Assembly (NCBI RefSeq): GCF_026891095.1
Contig: NZ_JAPTNL010000006.1
Location: forward strand, 62,001 to 126,000
From: Roseovarius salincola
GTDB taxonomy: Bacteria > Pseudomonadota > Alphaproteobacteria > Rhodobacterales > Rhodobacteraceae
DNA length: 64,000 nt
Direction of reading: 5' to 3'
Part shown: piece after piece, positions 9,328 through 19,055 of the stretch
Layout: every line of letters begins with the position of its first letter
Numbering within the stretch: the first letter of the stretch is position 1
Made by a program: the position numbers and the translations under genes
Notes under the pieces: generated by a model
The model's database searches: none
What the model was told of the DNA's origin: nothing
What the model saw: the letters and a program-made list of their open reading frames with translations, nothing else

Positions 9328-10266
9328 TCAGCCTGTATCGCGACGAAGCGATTGGGCCATGCAGTGCAGCCCGCCACCCATCATCGTGAACATGTCCGCC
9401 TCCGGGTCATAGACCTTGAAGCCGTTGGCGCGCAGCCTCGCGATAAGGTCCTTGCTCGCGGCCGGCGCCAGGACGCGTTCATCACCCAGCGACATGACAT
9501 TGCAGCCAAGCGCCATCGTGTCCTTGAACCCAACCGGAATCAGCTCGATCTTTCTGGACTTGAGCCAGTCGATCACATGCTCCGGCGTGGTCTCGATGCA
9601 TACGGCGGCGCATTTAGGCGCGATCATGCAGACCATCAGGTCGATATGTACGTAATAGGGGTCGATATAGGCATAGTGCACGTCCCAGCCTTCCTGTTCG
9701 ACCCATGCACCGATCTGCCTCGCGGAGACTTCTTCGCACCGCAGGCCCGTATAGCCGATCAGCACTGCGCCCGGTTCGACGATGTGGAAATCGCCACCCT
9801 CGAAATTGCCCGCGCTCACCATGTCGTAGATCGGGATCTCGGCCTCCAGATAGAAGCGCAGCGCGGCGGCGTATTCGCCGCGTCGGCGCGGGTTGGCCAT
9901 CTGGGTGATGACCGCACCCCATGGTGTCATGAAGCTGGAATCGCGGGCATAGAGCCCGTATTTCAGATGATCATCGGCCGGCAGCGTGTGGATCGTGACG
10001 CCTGCCTCGCGGTAAGCGTCGCACATCTCGCGATATTGGCGCATCGCTGCCTGTTGGTCCCATGGGCGCTCCAGCACCGCGGTCTCGCGATAGATCGAAC
10101 TGAAGGCGGCGTTGTCCATATGACCGAAGGTTTCGATGGGTCCAAGCAGCACATCACGCAATACGCCATATTCGGAATCGATCCCCCAGTTTTCCAGTGG
10201 CTTCGTTCCGCCGCCGGGTTTGCGTGCCTGAAGTGGAACCGTCTGCGGGGCTTTGTCCTTGGGCAT
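9328..10266 (-). CDS. Amidinotransferase/DDAH-fold guanidino-group hydrolase
   Basis: A 312-residue member of the guanidine-modifying superfamily (arginine deiminase, DDAH, glycine amidinotransferase). The catalytic set is visible: D109 in RDSSF, E156 in EGGD, H207 in YVHID and the nucleophile C302 in GGGLHC. These enzymes attack the guanidinium carbon through a Cys-thiouronium intermediate, releasing an amine or transferring the amidino group. The ATG at 10266 is chosen because homology starts just after it; an upstream extension is open but unlike the family. It is divergent from a LysR gene and is the first of two such enzymes in the cluster. The substrate is not evident; a methylated arginine or another guanidino compound is a fair guess. 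Confidence 0.85.
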   Translation of the reverse strand: MPKDKAPQTVPLQARKPGGGTKPLENWGIDSEYGVLRDVLLGPIETFGHMDNAAFSSIYRETAVLERPWDQQAAMRQYREMCDAYREAGVTIHTLPADDHLKYGLYARDSSFMTPWGAVITQMANPRRRGEYAAALRFYLEAEIPIYDMVSAGNFEGGDFHIVEPGAVLIGYTGLRCEEVSARQIGAWVEQEGWDVHYAYIDPYYVHIDLMVCMIAPKCAAVCIETTPEHVIDWLKSRKIELIPVGFKDTMALGCNVMSLGDERVLAPAASKDLIARLRANGFKVYDPEADMFTMMGGGLHCMAQSLRRDTG

Positions 10267-10376
10267 GGGTGCTCGTCCTGTGCTGTGATCTCGAGTAGGG
10301 TAATAGTGGAGTATCTTTTGTTCTAACGAGTAAATCTGTTTGGATATATGATCTGAATTCATCTGTTGAGGCTTGC

Positions 10377-11288
10377 ATGAAGATCGCAAACACTTGGGTG
10401 TCGCTGAATGCCTTGCAGACATTCGAAGTCGCCGCCCGCCATGAGCATATGGGCCGCGCCGCACAGGAGCTGAACGTGACCCAAAGCGCCGTGAGCCATC
10501 AGGTGCGCGCGTTGGAAAACGCGCTCGGCGTGGTGCTGTTCGAGCGTCGGGGCCGGGGGATCATGCTCAATGCCGCGGGCGAACGGCTGTTGCAGTCGAT
10601 CCAGGCGGGCTTTGACGGGATATCCTCGACCGCGCTGTCGCTGTCGGCTGATGCGTTCTCGGGTCGATTGTCGATCGCCGTGCCGGTCTCGCTGATGGTC
10701 GAATGGCTGGTCCCCAAGCTTGCCGTGTTTCTCGGACGTTTTGCGAATCTTTCTTTGCGCTGCACCTATTCGGAGCGCAGGATGTCGGTTCTGCCGTCGG
10801 ATGTGGATATGGCGATCGTGTTCTCTGCGCACGCCTTTCCCGGCTGCAAGGTGATACCTTTCATGCGCACACGCGTCTTTCCGGTATGCGCGCCGGAACT
10901 GGCGCGTGGACCGTTGCCTCTGGATCCCGACATCCTGCGCCGCTCTACCATCATTCATGAGGATGACGGGGATCTCTGGTCGCAATGGTTTGCCAGCCGT
11001 GGCATCGAACAGATCCGCCCCGCGCGTGAAATCCATGCCGGATCGCATCATGACGCGGTGGCTTTCGCCCGTCACAGAGCGGGTTTCGCCATGACCGATT
11101 GGTTCCTTGGCGGTGAGGCACTAAGAGCGGGCAAGCTGGTGCAGGCCTTCGGTCCGCGCGAGCTGGAAAACGAGAGCTATTATATCGTGACGCGCACGAA
11201 CCTTGCGCCGGACAGCCCGGCACAGGCGTTGATCGACTGGCTGATGCGCGATGCCGAAATGGCGCGGATGACGGATGTGCCGCGCTGA
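10377..11288 (+). CDS. LysR-family transcriptional regulator (GcvA-like)
   Basis: A 303-residue protein with an N-terminal winged helix-turn-helix (LNALQTFEVAARHEHMGRAA, then VTQSAVSHQVRALE, residues 9-52) and a two-lobe effector domain. It is divergent from the amidinotransferase-fold gene, with 110 bp between start codons. That is the usual LysR arrangement, so it probably controls that gene in response to a pathway metabolite. The effector is unknown. Confidence 0.88.
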   Translation: MKIANTWVSLNALQTFEVAARHEHMGRAAQELNVTQSAVSHQVRALENALGVVLFERRGRGIMLNAAGERLLQSIQAGFDGISSTALSLSADAFSGRLSIAVPVSLMVEWLVPKLAVFLGRFANLSLRCTYSERRMSVLPSDVDMAIVFSAHAFPGCKVIPFMRTRVFPVCAPELARGPLPLDPDILRRSTIIHEDDGDLWSQWFASRGIEQIRPAREIHAGSHHDAVAFARHRAGFAMTDWFLGGEALRAGKLVQAFGPRELENESYYIVTRTNLAPDSPAQALIDWLMRDAEMARMTDVPR

Positions 11289-11316
11289 CACGGAGGGCAC
11301 GCGGCGCAACCGCGCG

Positions 11317-12951
11317 TCAGCTTGGGTTGGCACGATCGAAGATGCGCTCGCCCCCGATATACGTCTGCGCGACCCGCGTCTCGGCCAGCAGCTCATGGGG
11401 CATTGCAAAGATGTCATCCTCGAGCACGGTGAAATCCGCCAGCCTGCCAACCGTCAACAGACCCTTGATATGCTCTTCCTTGCCCGCATAGGCGCCCAGC
11501 ATCGTATAGGCCTGAAGCGCCTCAAAGACGGTGATCGCCTCGTCGGCGCAAAGGTCGGCGCCGCTTGGGGTGCGTCGGTTGACCAGCGCATGAATACCAC
11601 GCATCGGGTTGGGATGGCACACCGGTGAATCCGAGTGACCGGGCGCGATGATGCCGGCATCGATCATGGTGCGGTGGGGCCACATGTAACGCATCGCGTC
11701 TGCGCCCCTGTTGCGTATATAGGCATCGCCCAGATCATAGGCGAACCCGGTGGCCGAAGAACAGATCACCTTGAGGCGCTGCAAACGCTTCAGGATCGAC
11801 GGGGTCACATTGCAGCAATGCTCGACCCGCATTCTGTGATCCTCGACCGGATGATGGCGAAGCGCATGCTCATAGGCGTCGAGCACGAAATCTATGCCCC
11901 GATCACCGACACCGTCGGCCCCCACCAGAAGGCCCGCACGATGCGCGCGCAGCACCCGCTGGTTGAAATCACCCGCCTCATAAAGCAGCATCCCGCGATT
12001 GTCCTCGGGCTCGCCGATCACCTTCTTGCCCACATAGGGATCGTAATAGGCGGCGGTGCGCCCGCTGGTCGAACAGTCGGGGCACCATTCGACCCCGGTC
12101 AGGCGGACCCATTCGTCACCGAACCCGGTGCGCCAGCCCGATCGGATGATCGCGTCGATCAGCGCATCCTCGCGCCCGCTGGCCAGCAGGCCGACGCGCA
12201 TCTTCAAAACCCCGGATTCGCGCATCCGCTGATAGGCCTCGATCCCCTGCGTCGAGGCCAGCGCATTGTGAACCGACGTGATGCCGTAGCTCGCGAAATC
12301 GGCGAAGACGCGCTGTAGCCCGGCGATGAAATCCTCGGTCGTGAACTCGCTCTGACACAGGTTGACGACCGCATGGGCGGCGGTTTCGCGCAGCAATCCG
12401 GTGGGCTCGCCGTTGTCGGGATGGCGGTCGATCCGCCCGAATGGCGGGTCAGGCGAATCGCTGTCGAACCCGACTTTCGCAAGCGCCCCGCTATTGGCGA
12501 AACCCAGGTGTGAATCGCGACGGTAAAGAAAGGCCGGTCGCCCGCCTGCGGCGGCGTCCAGCGCATCGCGGGCCGGATAGCCGCCAAGGCGCAGATCGTC
12601 ATAGCCGAAACCCACGAACCAGGCGTCTTGCGGGGTGTCCCTGGTCTGCTGTGCGACCAGTTCCAGCAACTCCGACATCGTATCGGGGCCTTGCGAAAGA
12701 TCGGTCCAGCGACCCAGCCGCGCGCCGTGCATATCGGGGTGGCAATGGCTGTCGATGAAGCCGGGCAGCACGGTGCGCCCCGCGCAATCGATGACCTGGG
12801 CATGGGGGGCGAGAGCACGGATATCGGCGGTGCTGCCGGTTGCCACGATCCAGCCGCGCGAAACCGCCATGGCCTCGATGAATTCGCCAGGCGCGTGCAT
12901 CGTTGCAATGCGCCCGTTGATGACGATCGTGTCTACAGGTGTGATGTCCAT
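11317..12951 (-). CDS. Amidohydrolase, YtcJ-like
   Basis: A 544-residue metal-dependent hydrolase. PGFIDSHCHPDMHG near residue 65 supplies the HxH metal pair of the amidohydrolase superfamily, RVEHCCN gives a further His, and GHSDSPVC supplies the late catalytic Asp. The C-terminal strand (GRLADFTVLEDD) completes the composite beta-sandwich typical of YtcJ/amidohydrolase-3 proteins. The ATG at 12951 is used because the family begins there. It ends 29 bp from the LysR gene transcribed toward it and lies just after the second LysR gene on the same strand. It probably cleaves a C-N bond of a pathway intermediate; the substrate cannot be inferred. Confidence 0.85.
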   Translation of the reverse strand: MDITPVDTIVINGRIATMHAPGEFIEAMAVSRGWIVATGSTADIRALAPHAQVIDCAGRTVLPGFIDSHCHPDMHGARLGRWTDLSQGPDTMSELLELVAQQTRDTPQDAWFVGFGYDDLRLGGYPARDALDAAAGGRPAFLYRRDSHLGFANSGALAKVGFDSDSPDPPFGRIDRHPDNGEPTGLLRETAAHAVVNLCQSEFTTEDFIAGLQRVFADFASYGITSVHNALASTQGIEAYQRMRESGVLKMRVGLLASGREDALIDAIIRSGWRTGFGDEWVRLTGVEWCPDCSTSGRTAAYYDPYVGKKVIGEPEDNRGMLLYEAGDFNQRVLRAHRAGLLVGADGVGDRGIDFVLDAYEHALRHHPVEDHRMRVEHCCNVTPSILKRLQRLKVICSSATGFAYDLGDAYIRNRGADAMRYMWPHRTMIDAGIIAPGHSDSPVCHPNPMRGIHALVNRRTPSGADLCADEAITVFEALQAYTMLGAYAGKEEHIKGLLTVGRLADFTVLEDDIFAMPHELLAETRVAQTYIGGERIFDRANPS

Positions 12952-13022
12952 CTGGTGGTGTTCCTTGATCAGTCTTTCCGGCCGGGAAACGGCCTTCCGG
13001 GGCAGTACAGGGGGTTCCGCGA

Positions 13023-13988
13023 TCAGTCGCGGTCCTTGCGCTGGATCTCCATTGTCAGCCAGTCGATGAAGGCGCTCATCGCGCCGGTGAGCGGTTGATC
13101 CGAGGCGGTCAAAAGGTAATAGGCCAGACTTTGCCGTCGGATCATCGCGGGCAATGGCCGTATGAGTTGGCCTGTGGCCAGGTCGTTTTCCATGGTCAGG
13201 TCGTCCCCCATGGCAACGCCCAGCCCTGCGCGCACCGCGGTCATGCCGTGGGTGAAATCCTGAAATCGCAGGGTGCGCGTCACCTTCGAAGGGTCCTTGC
13301 CTTGCGATACGAAGAACTCGCGCCAATGCGCGCCGCCCGGCTCGTCGATCAGCGTGTGCTTGAACAGGTCATCGACACGGCGCACCGGGTTCGGGCCGTT
13401 CATCAGCCGTGGGCTGCAAACCGGGAAAACATCCAGCTGGCGCAGCATCCTGATATTGCGGTCAGGCCAGTCCGGACGCCCGTATCGGATCTCGATATCG
13501 GCCTCCTGGCCGTTCGGCTGCGTGGCCGAAAGTACCGTCAGCGAGATGTTGGGATATTGGTCAAGGAAAAGCGGCAACCGGGGAATAAGCCATGAATTCG
13601 TCAGGCCGGGCATGCACGAGACGATCATGTGCCCTTCGAATGTCTCGCTGCTGAGCGTGCGCAGCGCGGCGTCGATATCGTCGAATGCCTTGGTGAGATA
13701 GGGAATCAGGCGCCGCCCCTTCGAGGTGAGTTCGATCCCGCGCCCTGCGCGTCGGGTCAGTGTGATACCCAGTGTCTCTTCCAGTGCCTTGACCTGTTTG
13801 CTCACCGCGCCGTGCGTCACGTAAAGTTCCTCGGCGGCGTGGCTGAGATTGCCGCGCCTGCCGGTGGCCTCGAATGCGCGAAGCGCACTGAATGGAGGCA
13901 AACGGCGCATGACACCCGTGACTTTCGCCTGTTTTTTTGCCTTTCCACCGCCAGAGACAGGCTTTTTTGTTTGTGAGTTTTTTTCCAT
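13023..13988 (-). CDS. LysR-family transcriptional regulator (GcvA-like)
   Basis: A 321-residue protein with a lysine-rich head of about 26 residues, then the LysR helix-turn-helix (FSALRAFEATGRRGNLSHAA, VTHGAVSKQVKALE) and an effector-binding domain. An internal ATG at 13910 would give a 295-residue protein without the unusual basic head, so the start is open. It is divergent from the second amidinotransferase-fold gene (14074), with 85 bp between them that include a perfect palindrome. Likely regulator of the 14074-22929 operon. Confidence 0.86.
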   Translation of the reverse strand: MEKNSQTKKPVSGGGKAKKQAKVTGVMRRLPPFSALRAFEATGRRGNLSHAAEELYVTHGAVSKQVKALEETLGITLTRRAGRGIELTSKGRRLIPYLTKAFDDIDAALRTLSSETFEGHMIVSCMPGLTNSWLIPRLPLFLDQYPNISLTVLSATQPNGQEADIEIRYGRPDWPDRNIRMLRQLDVFPVCSPRLMNGPNPVRRVDDLFKHTLIDEPGGAHWREFFVSQGKDPSKVTRTLRFQDFTHGMTAVRAGLGVAMGDDLTMENDLATGQLIRPLPAMIRRQSLAYYLLTASDQPLTGAMSAFIDWLTMEIQRKDRD

Positions 13989-13994
13989 ATAATC

Positions 13995-14004
13995 GGAAAT
14001 TTCC
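13995..14004. promoter_or_regulatory. Perfect palindrome GGAAATTTCC in a LysR-type divergent promoter
   Basis: GGAAATTTCC lies 7 bp upstream of the LysR start and 70 bp before the divergent operon start. It is a candidate operator. It lacks the spaced T-N11-A form usual for LysR boxes, so the assignment is weak. Confidence 0.3.
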
Positions 14005-14073
14005 TACTGTTGCCATAAATTTACTCACAGCCTAGCGTATTTTGAACGTCACACAAGTCTCCAGCGGAAAGTC

Positions 14074-15096
14074 ATGATGTCCAAAGCGGCTCCAGTTCAG
14101 AAAGATAACGGTGTTTACAACGCCACGATCAAACTCTTCGGTTCGGAACCCGATCCCGCCTTCGAGCATCCCGACCGCATGGCGCGCATCTGGGGCCGTG
14201 AATGGGGCTGCGACACGGATGTCGGGACGCTGCGCACGGTGCTCATGCACCGGCCCGGCCCGGAATTCGACGTGATCGACCGCGACAAGTATCTGCCCCA
14301 GACCGGCGGCTATGGCGATCCCGATGCTGGATGGTACTGGCAGACCCGCGAGATACCCAAGCTCGAGGAACTGCAGGCCCAGCACGATGCGCTGACCGAC
14401 CTGCTGCGCGCCCAAGGGGTCGAAGTGATCTATCTCGACGGTGTCGCAGACGGACGTTTCAAATCGGTGTATACGCGCGATTCATGTATTACTGTGCGCG
14501 GCGGCTGCATCGTGACCCGGCTCGCCCCGCGCATGCGTCAGGGCGAGGAATTGCCGGTCACGCGGGCCTTGGCGCAGGCGGGCGCACCGATCCTGCGCAC
14601 GCTGCATGGCCGGGCGATGACCGAGGGCGGCAGCTTTGCCTGGCTCAACAGCCGTACCGCCGTGATCGGGCGCGGCATTCGCAACAATGATGAGGGAATT
14701 GCACAGATATCCGATGTGCTGGCCCATCTGGGGGTCGAGCTTCTGGTCATTGATCTGCGGGGCTATGACATTCATCTGGACGGACATTTTCTGATGATCG
14801 CACCCGATCTGGCACTAGTCTGGGCACCCGGTCTGCCGTTTACATTTCTGGAGAAGTTGAAGGAATTGGGTATCCGCGCGATCGAGATGACCCCGCATGA
14901 CAATCGCTGGATCGTCAACGGGCTGGCGATCGCGCCGGGGCGGGTGATCATGCCCGAAGGTATAAGCGACGAAACACGCACCGCATTGGAAGGGCAGGGG
15001 GTCGAGATACTGACCGTGCCTTACGACCGCGTGCAAATGAATGGCGGCGGCATTCACTGTTCCACGTCGCCGCTGATCCGCGACAGTGTCGACTGA
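14074..15096 (+). CDS. Amidinotransferase/DDAH-fold guanidino-group hydrolase, second copy
   Basis: A 340-residue protein related to the 9328-10266 enzyme in fold but not close in sequence. The active-site set is present: D136 in TRDSC, E184 in TEGGS, H234 in YDIHLDGH and nucleophile C329 in GGGIHC. It is the first gene of a long plus-strand operon that continues with a polyamine-type ABC transporter and two FAD oxidoreductases. It may act on the imported compound, cleaving the guanidino group to give a ureido product or a free amine. Two adjacent ATG codons (14074, 14077) compete as the start. The exact reaction is unknown. Confidence 0.85.
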   Translation: MMSKAAPVQKDNGVYNATIKLFGSEPDPAFEHPDRMARIWGREWGCDTDVGTLRTVLMHRPGPEFDVIDRDKYLPQTGGYGDPDAGWYWQTREIPKLEELQAQHDALTDLLRAQGVEVIYLDGVADGRFKSVYTRDSCITVRGGCIVTRLAPRMRQGEELPVTRALAQAGAPILRTLHGRAMTEGGSFAWLNSRTAVIGRGIRNNDEGIAQISDVLAHLGVELLVIDLRGYDIHLDGHFLMIAPDLALVWAPGLPFTFLEKLKELGIRAIEMTPHDNRWIVNGLAIAPGRVIMPEGISDETRTALEGQGVEILTVPYDRVQMNGGGIHCSTSPLIRDSVD

Positions 15097-15141
15097 TACT
15101 GTCCAATCCCCGAAACGGGACAAAAACAGGGAGTAATAAAA

Positions 15142-16182
15142 ATGGTATTGAAACGTAGAATGATTCAGGCCACGGCGATTGCCGCGCTGCTGAGCGGCGG
15201 CGCGGCTCCGGTCTATGCGCAGGACTCGCTGACTGTCGCCTCCTGGGGCGGCGCCTATCAGGAAGCACAGCGCAAGGCATGGTTCGACGTGGTAGAGGAA
15301 GAGCTGGGCATCAAGATGATCGAGGACACGACTTCTGGCCCGGCGGATGTGCGGGTTCAGGTGGCCTCGGGCAGCCCCACATGGGATCTCGTGCAGCAAG
15401 GCAACTACAGCTGTGCCATCCTCGAGAAAGAGGGCAATGTCGAACCGCTTGATCCGGCGATCCTCGAAATTCCGGGCATTCCCGACAGCATGAAGAGCGA
15501 CGGCTGGATCGGCAATCTCGTCTATGGGGCCGTGCTGGCCTATAGCGACGAGGCCTATCCCGATGAAAAGCCCGATTCCTGGGATGATTTCTGGGATACC
15601 GAAAAGTTCCCCGGCCCGCGCAGCATGCGCCGTCATCCGGTCTACAACCTCGAGGCGGCGTTGCTGGCCGATGGTGTCCCTGTCGAAGACCTTTACCCGC
15701 TCGACGTGGATCGCGCCATGAAGAAGCTCGAGGAGATCAAGGACGACGTGGCGGTCTGGTGGAGTTCGGGGGCACAATCCGCCCAAGTGCTTCAGGACGG
15801 TGAAGTGGATATGGCGATGGTCTGGAACGGCCGCGCGCAATCCATTGCCGATGAGGGCGCGCCCGTCAGCATCACCTTCGACCAGCAGATCGTGCTCAGC
15901 GATTGCTGGGTCGTTCCGAAAGGCGCCAAGAACAAAGACCTGGCGATGAAGGCGATCGAGATCATGAGCCGCCCCGAAGTTCAGGCGCGCATCGCGCTGT
16001 TCATCAACTATGGTCCCGCCAACGAGGATGCCTTCGATACGGGCGTGATCCCCGAGGATGTGGCCAAGGGCCTGCCCAGTCATCCCGACAATGCAGCCAA
16101 GGGTTTTGTCCTCAACTCCGAGTATTGGGCAGACAATCTGGACAAGCTCGTTCAGGATTTCGACTTCTTCATCCAGGAGTGA
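15142..16182 (+). CDS. Polyamine-type ABC transporter substrate-binding protein (PotD/PotF-like)
   Basis: A 346-residue periplasmic protein. A signal peptide (basic start, hydrophobic run, cleavage near VYAQD at about 27-29) precedes the family start SLTVASWGGAYQEAQRKAW, typical of the spermidine/putrescine SBP_bac_8 group. It is followed at once by ATPase and two permease genes, giving a complete importer. A site of AGGGAGTAATAAAA precedes the ATG. The ligand could be a polyamine, a guanidino compound or an opine; the operon favours a cationic or guanidino molecule. Confidence 0.88.
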   Translation: MVLKRRMIQATAIAALLSGGAAPVYAQDSLTVASWGGAYQEAQRKAWFDVVEEELGIKMIEDTTSGPADVRVQVASGSPTWDLVQQGNYSCAILEKEGNVEPLDPAILEIPGIPDSMKSDGWIGNLVYGAVLAYSDEAYPDEKPDSWDDFWDTEKFPGPRSMRRHPVYNLEAALLADGVPVEDLYPLDVDRAMKKLEEIKDDVAVWWSSGAQSAQVLQDGEVDMAMVWNGRAQSIADEGAPVSITFDQQIVLSDCWVVPKGAKNKDLAMKAIEIMSRPEVQARIALFINYGPANEDAFDTGVIPEDVAKGLPSHPDNAAKGFVLNSEYWADNLDKLVQDFDFFIQE

Positions 16183-16187
16183 ACCTG

Positions 16188-17336
16188 ATGCATGACGCAA
16201 GCTCCGACACCGGCCCGGCATTCGCCGGGCCGGGCGACGCTTCCGCTGCCTCCGCCCAGGACCATTCGCTGCCGATCTCGGTCAAGTCGCTGGTCAAGTC
16301 CTACGGGGCATTCCGGGCGCTGGACGATGTCAGCATCGACATCCGCAGTGGCGAATTCATGACCCTTCTGGGGCCGTCGGGCTCGGGCAAGACCACGCTT
16401 CTGATGGTGCTGGCCGGTTTCGTACGCCCTGATTCAGGATCGGTCACTTTTGGCGACAAGGAAATTCTGCTGTTGCCGCCCCACAAGCGCGACATCGGCA
16501 TGGTGTTTCAGAACTACGCCCTCTTTCCGCATATGACGGTCGCCGAGAATCTGGCCTATCCGCTCAAATTGCGCCGCGTCGGCAAGGCCGAAATCCGTGA
16601 ACGTGTGGAACGCGCCCTTGACCTCGTTCAGCTTGGCGGCCTTGGCCACCGTGATATCCAGGAGCTTTCGGGCGGACAGCGCCAGCGCGTCGCGCTGGCC
16701 CGCGCGATCATCTTCGAGCCGCGTATCCTGCTGATGGACGAGCCGCTATCCGCGCTCGACAAGAACCTGCGCGAACAGATGCAGTTCGAGGTCCGCCGCC
16801 TGCACGAGCAGCTTGGCATCACAACCGTCTATGTGACCCATGACCAGCGCGAGGCCCTGACCATGTCGGACCGGATCGCCGTCATCAATGACGGGCGGAT
16901 CCAGCAGGTCGATGGCCCGCGCGCCCTTTACGAGAAACCCGAGACCTATTTCGTTGCGAACTTCATCGGCGAGACATTCTCTCTGCCGGTCGAGGTGGCG
17001 GGCGATTCCGTCACGCTGTTCGGTCAGCCGATCGAGACCGGCGCACCGCTTGCCCATGGCGATAAGAACCAGTCGCTGATCCTGCGGCCCGAAATCCTGC
17101 ACATGTTCGAGGGTGACCCCGATCCCGGGATGAACCGGCTTTCGGGCAAGGTGCGCCAGCACGTCTTTCAGGGCGACAGTGTCGTGACCTATGTGACCGT
17201 CGAGGGCGAGCGCGAACTCGCTGTGCGCCGCCAGCACCGCAGCGATGAAACCGAGCTCGCGCCCGGCAGCGATATCCAGCTTGGCTGGCTGGTTCAGGAT
17301 ACCGTGATCCTGCCCGAGGGGGACGGTTCATCATGA
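16188..17336 (+). CDS. ABC transporter ATP-binding protein (PotA-like)
   Basis: A 382-residue protein. Walker A GPSGSGKT at 62-69, signature LSGGQ at 160-164 and Walker B LLMDEP at 181-186 are intact, and a C-terminal TOBE-type domain follows. An N-terminal stretch of about 30 residues before the ATPase fold is Ala/Ser-rich and not conserved. The ATG at 16188 lies 6 bp after the binding-protein stop; a longer frame upstream runs inside that gene and is rejected. It energises import by the two permeases that follow and overlaps the first by 4 bp. Confidence 0.9.
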   Translation: MHDASSDTGPAFAGPGDASAASAQDHSLPISVKSLVKSYGAFRALDDVSIDIRSGEFMTLLGPSGSGKTTLLMVLAGFVRPDSGSVTFGDKEILLLPPHKRDIGMVFQNYALFPHMTVAENLAYPLKLRRVGKAEIRERVERALDLVQLGGLGHRDIQELSGGQRQRVALARAIIFEPRILLMDEPLSALDKNLREQMQFEVRRLHEQLGITTVYVTHDQREALTMSDRIAVINDGRIQQVDGPRALYEKPETYFVANFIGETFSLPVEVAGDSVTLFGQPIETGAPLAHGDKNQSLILRPEILHMFEGDPDPGMNRLSGKVRQHVFQGDSVVTYVTVEGERELAVRRQHRSDETELAPGSDIQLGWLVQDTVILPEGDGSS

Positions 17337-18235
17337 CGCGGACCACCCCAGCCAACGATTCCGCCGCCGAACCCACTAACCGCCGCGCGCTCAGATCTCA
17401 GGCACGCGGCGAGCAGAGCAGGCTTCTGGCGCTGTCTCTGCCCGCCTTCATTCTTGTGGGGACACTGGTGCTTCTGCCGATGGGCTGGTTGTTCTGGCTA
17501 TCGGTTTACGGCTCTGACGGATTCACGCTCGAGAATTATACCCGCCTTCTGCACCCTGCCTACAAGGAAACCCTGATCACCACTTTCGAGCTGGCCTTCC
17601 TGGTGACCGGGCTGTGCATCCTGCTGGGCTATCCGTTGTCCTACGTGGCCTCGCAGCTCAGTCCGCGCTGGGCCAGCCTGGTCATGCTCTGCGTGCTGTT
17701 TCCATTCTGGACCTCGCTTCTGGTGCGTACCTATGCGTGGCTGGTGCTGCTGCAACGGCGCGGGGTCATCAATACCTGGCTGATGGATATGGGGCTGATC
17801 GACACGCCGCTGAAGCTGGTGCACAATTTCACCGGCACGACGATCGGCATGGTGCATATCATGCTGCCGTTCCTTGTCCTGCCGCTCTACGCCAGCATGA
17901 AGACGATCGATTTCGACCTGATGAAAGCGGCGTCCAACCTCGGTGCTTCGCCGACGCGGGCTTTCTGGGAAATCTACGTGCCCCTGACCCTGCCAGGCCT
18001 CGGCGCAGGGGTCATTCTGGTGTTCGTGCTGTCGCTCGGATTTTATGTCACGCCGGCCCTCTTGGGCGGCGGGCGCGTGATGATGTGGGCCATGCAGATC
18101 GAACGCTCCATGGCCGTTTATGGCGATTGGGGCGCGGCCAGCGCGCTGGGGGTCGTGCTTCTGGTGATGACGCTGGGTATCCTGTGGCTGCTGGGGCGGC
18201 TGACCGGTGCCTTCGCCGGCGCGGGAGGACGCTGA
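17333..18235 (+). CDS. ABC transporter permease (PotB-like)
   Basis: A 300-residue inner-membrane protein with about six membrane segments and the EAA loop (MKAASNLGASPTRAFWEIYVP) that docks on the ATPase. A polar head of about 30 residues precedes the first segment. It overlaps the ATPase gene (ATGA) and is followed 1 bp later by the second permease, so the three are translationally coupled. Confidence 0.9.
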   Translation: MTRTTPANDSAAEPTNRRALRSQARGEQSRLLALSLPAFILVGTLVLLPMGWLFWLSVYGSDGFTLENYTRLLHPAYKETLITTFELAFLVTGLCILLGYPLSYVASQLSPRWASLVMLCVLFPFWTSLLVRTYAWLVLLQRRGVINTWLMDMGLIDTPLKLVHNFTGTTIGMVHIMLPFLVLPLYASMKTIDFDLMKAASNLGASPTRAFWEIYVPLTLPGLGAGVILVFVLSLGFYVTPALLGGGRVMMWAMQIERSMAVYGDWGAASALGVVLLVMTLGILWLLGRLTGAFAGAGGR

Positions 18236-18236
18236 G

Positions 18237-19046
18237 ATGCTCAGGAAAGCCGCAACCGCAACCCAGATCACCCACCTGCAACGCTTGTGGCTCTATGTCG
18301 TCTGCGCGCTGGTGATCGTGTTCCTTGTCGCGCCGACGCTTCTGGTGGTGCCGATGAGCTTCTCGGATTCGCGCTATCTTCAGTTCCCGCCGGAGTCTTG
18401 GTCCCTGCGCTGGTATGAGGCCTATCTTGGCTCGCTTGAATGGCGACGCGCGACTGTGGTCTCGCTGCAGGTGGCGGGGCTGACCATGGTGGTCGCCACG
18501 ATTACCGGGACGCTGGCGGCCTACGGGCTGCATGTCAGCCGGGTCAAGGCGGGCAAATACGTCTCGGTGTTGTTGACCCTGCCGATGATCATCCCGGTGA
18601 TCCTGCTGGCGGTCGGGATTTTCCTGACCTTCGCGCCGGTGGGGCTGAACTCGACGATCCTCGGACTGGTGCTGGCGCATTCGATCCTGGCCATTCCGCT
18701 GGTGTTGATCACCGTGACGGCGGGGATGCGCAACTTCGACATCAACCAGGAGATGGTCGCGCGCTCCATGGGCGCATCGCGCCCCTGGGCCTTCCTGACC
18801 GTGACACTGCCGCAGATCCGCAACTCGGTCCTGTCGGCGGCGCTTCTGGCCTTCATCATCTCGCTTGACGAGGTGGTCATCGCCCTGCTGATCGCAGGCG
18901 GAGACAAGGCGACTCTGACACGGCGGATGTTCCTGGCATTGCGCGACGAGATCGACCCGACCATCGCGGCCATCTCGACCCTGCTGATCGGGCTGTCGAT
19001 CCTGCTTCTTGCTCTCTCGCAATTTCTGCAATCGAAACGGGATTGA
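18237..19046 (+). CDS. ABC transporter permease (PotC-like)
   Basis: A 269-residue inner-membrane protein, about six membrane segments, with the EAA-loop pattern ARSMGASRPWAFLTVTLPQ. The ATG at 18237 is the one just after the previous stop; the longer frame upstream overlaps the PotB-like gene. It forms the heterodimeric channel with the 17333-18235 product. Confidence 0.9.
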   Translation: MLRKAATATQITHLQRLWLYVVCALVIVFLVAPTLLVVPMSFSDSRYLQFPPESWSLRWYEAYLGSLEWRRATVVSLQVAGLTMVVATITGTLAAYGLHVSRVKAGKYVSVLLTLPMIIPVILLAVGIFLTFAPVGLNSTILGLVLAHSILAIPLVLITVTAGMRNFDINQEMVARSMGASRPWAFLTVTLPQIRNSVLSAALLAFIISLDEVVIALLIAGGDKATLTRRMFLALRDEIDPTIAAISTLLIGLSILLLALSQFLQSKRD

Positions 19047-19055
19047 GGCCCGGTC

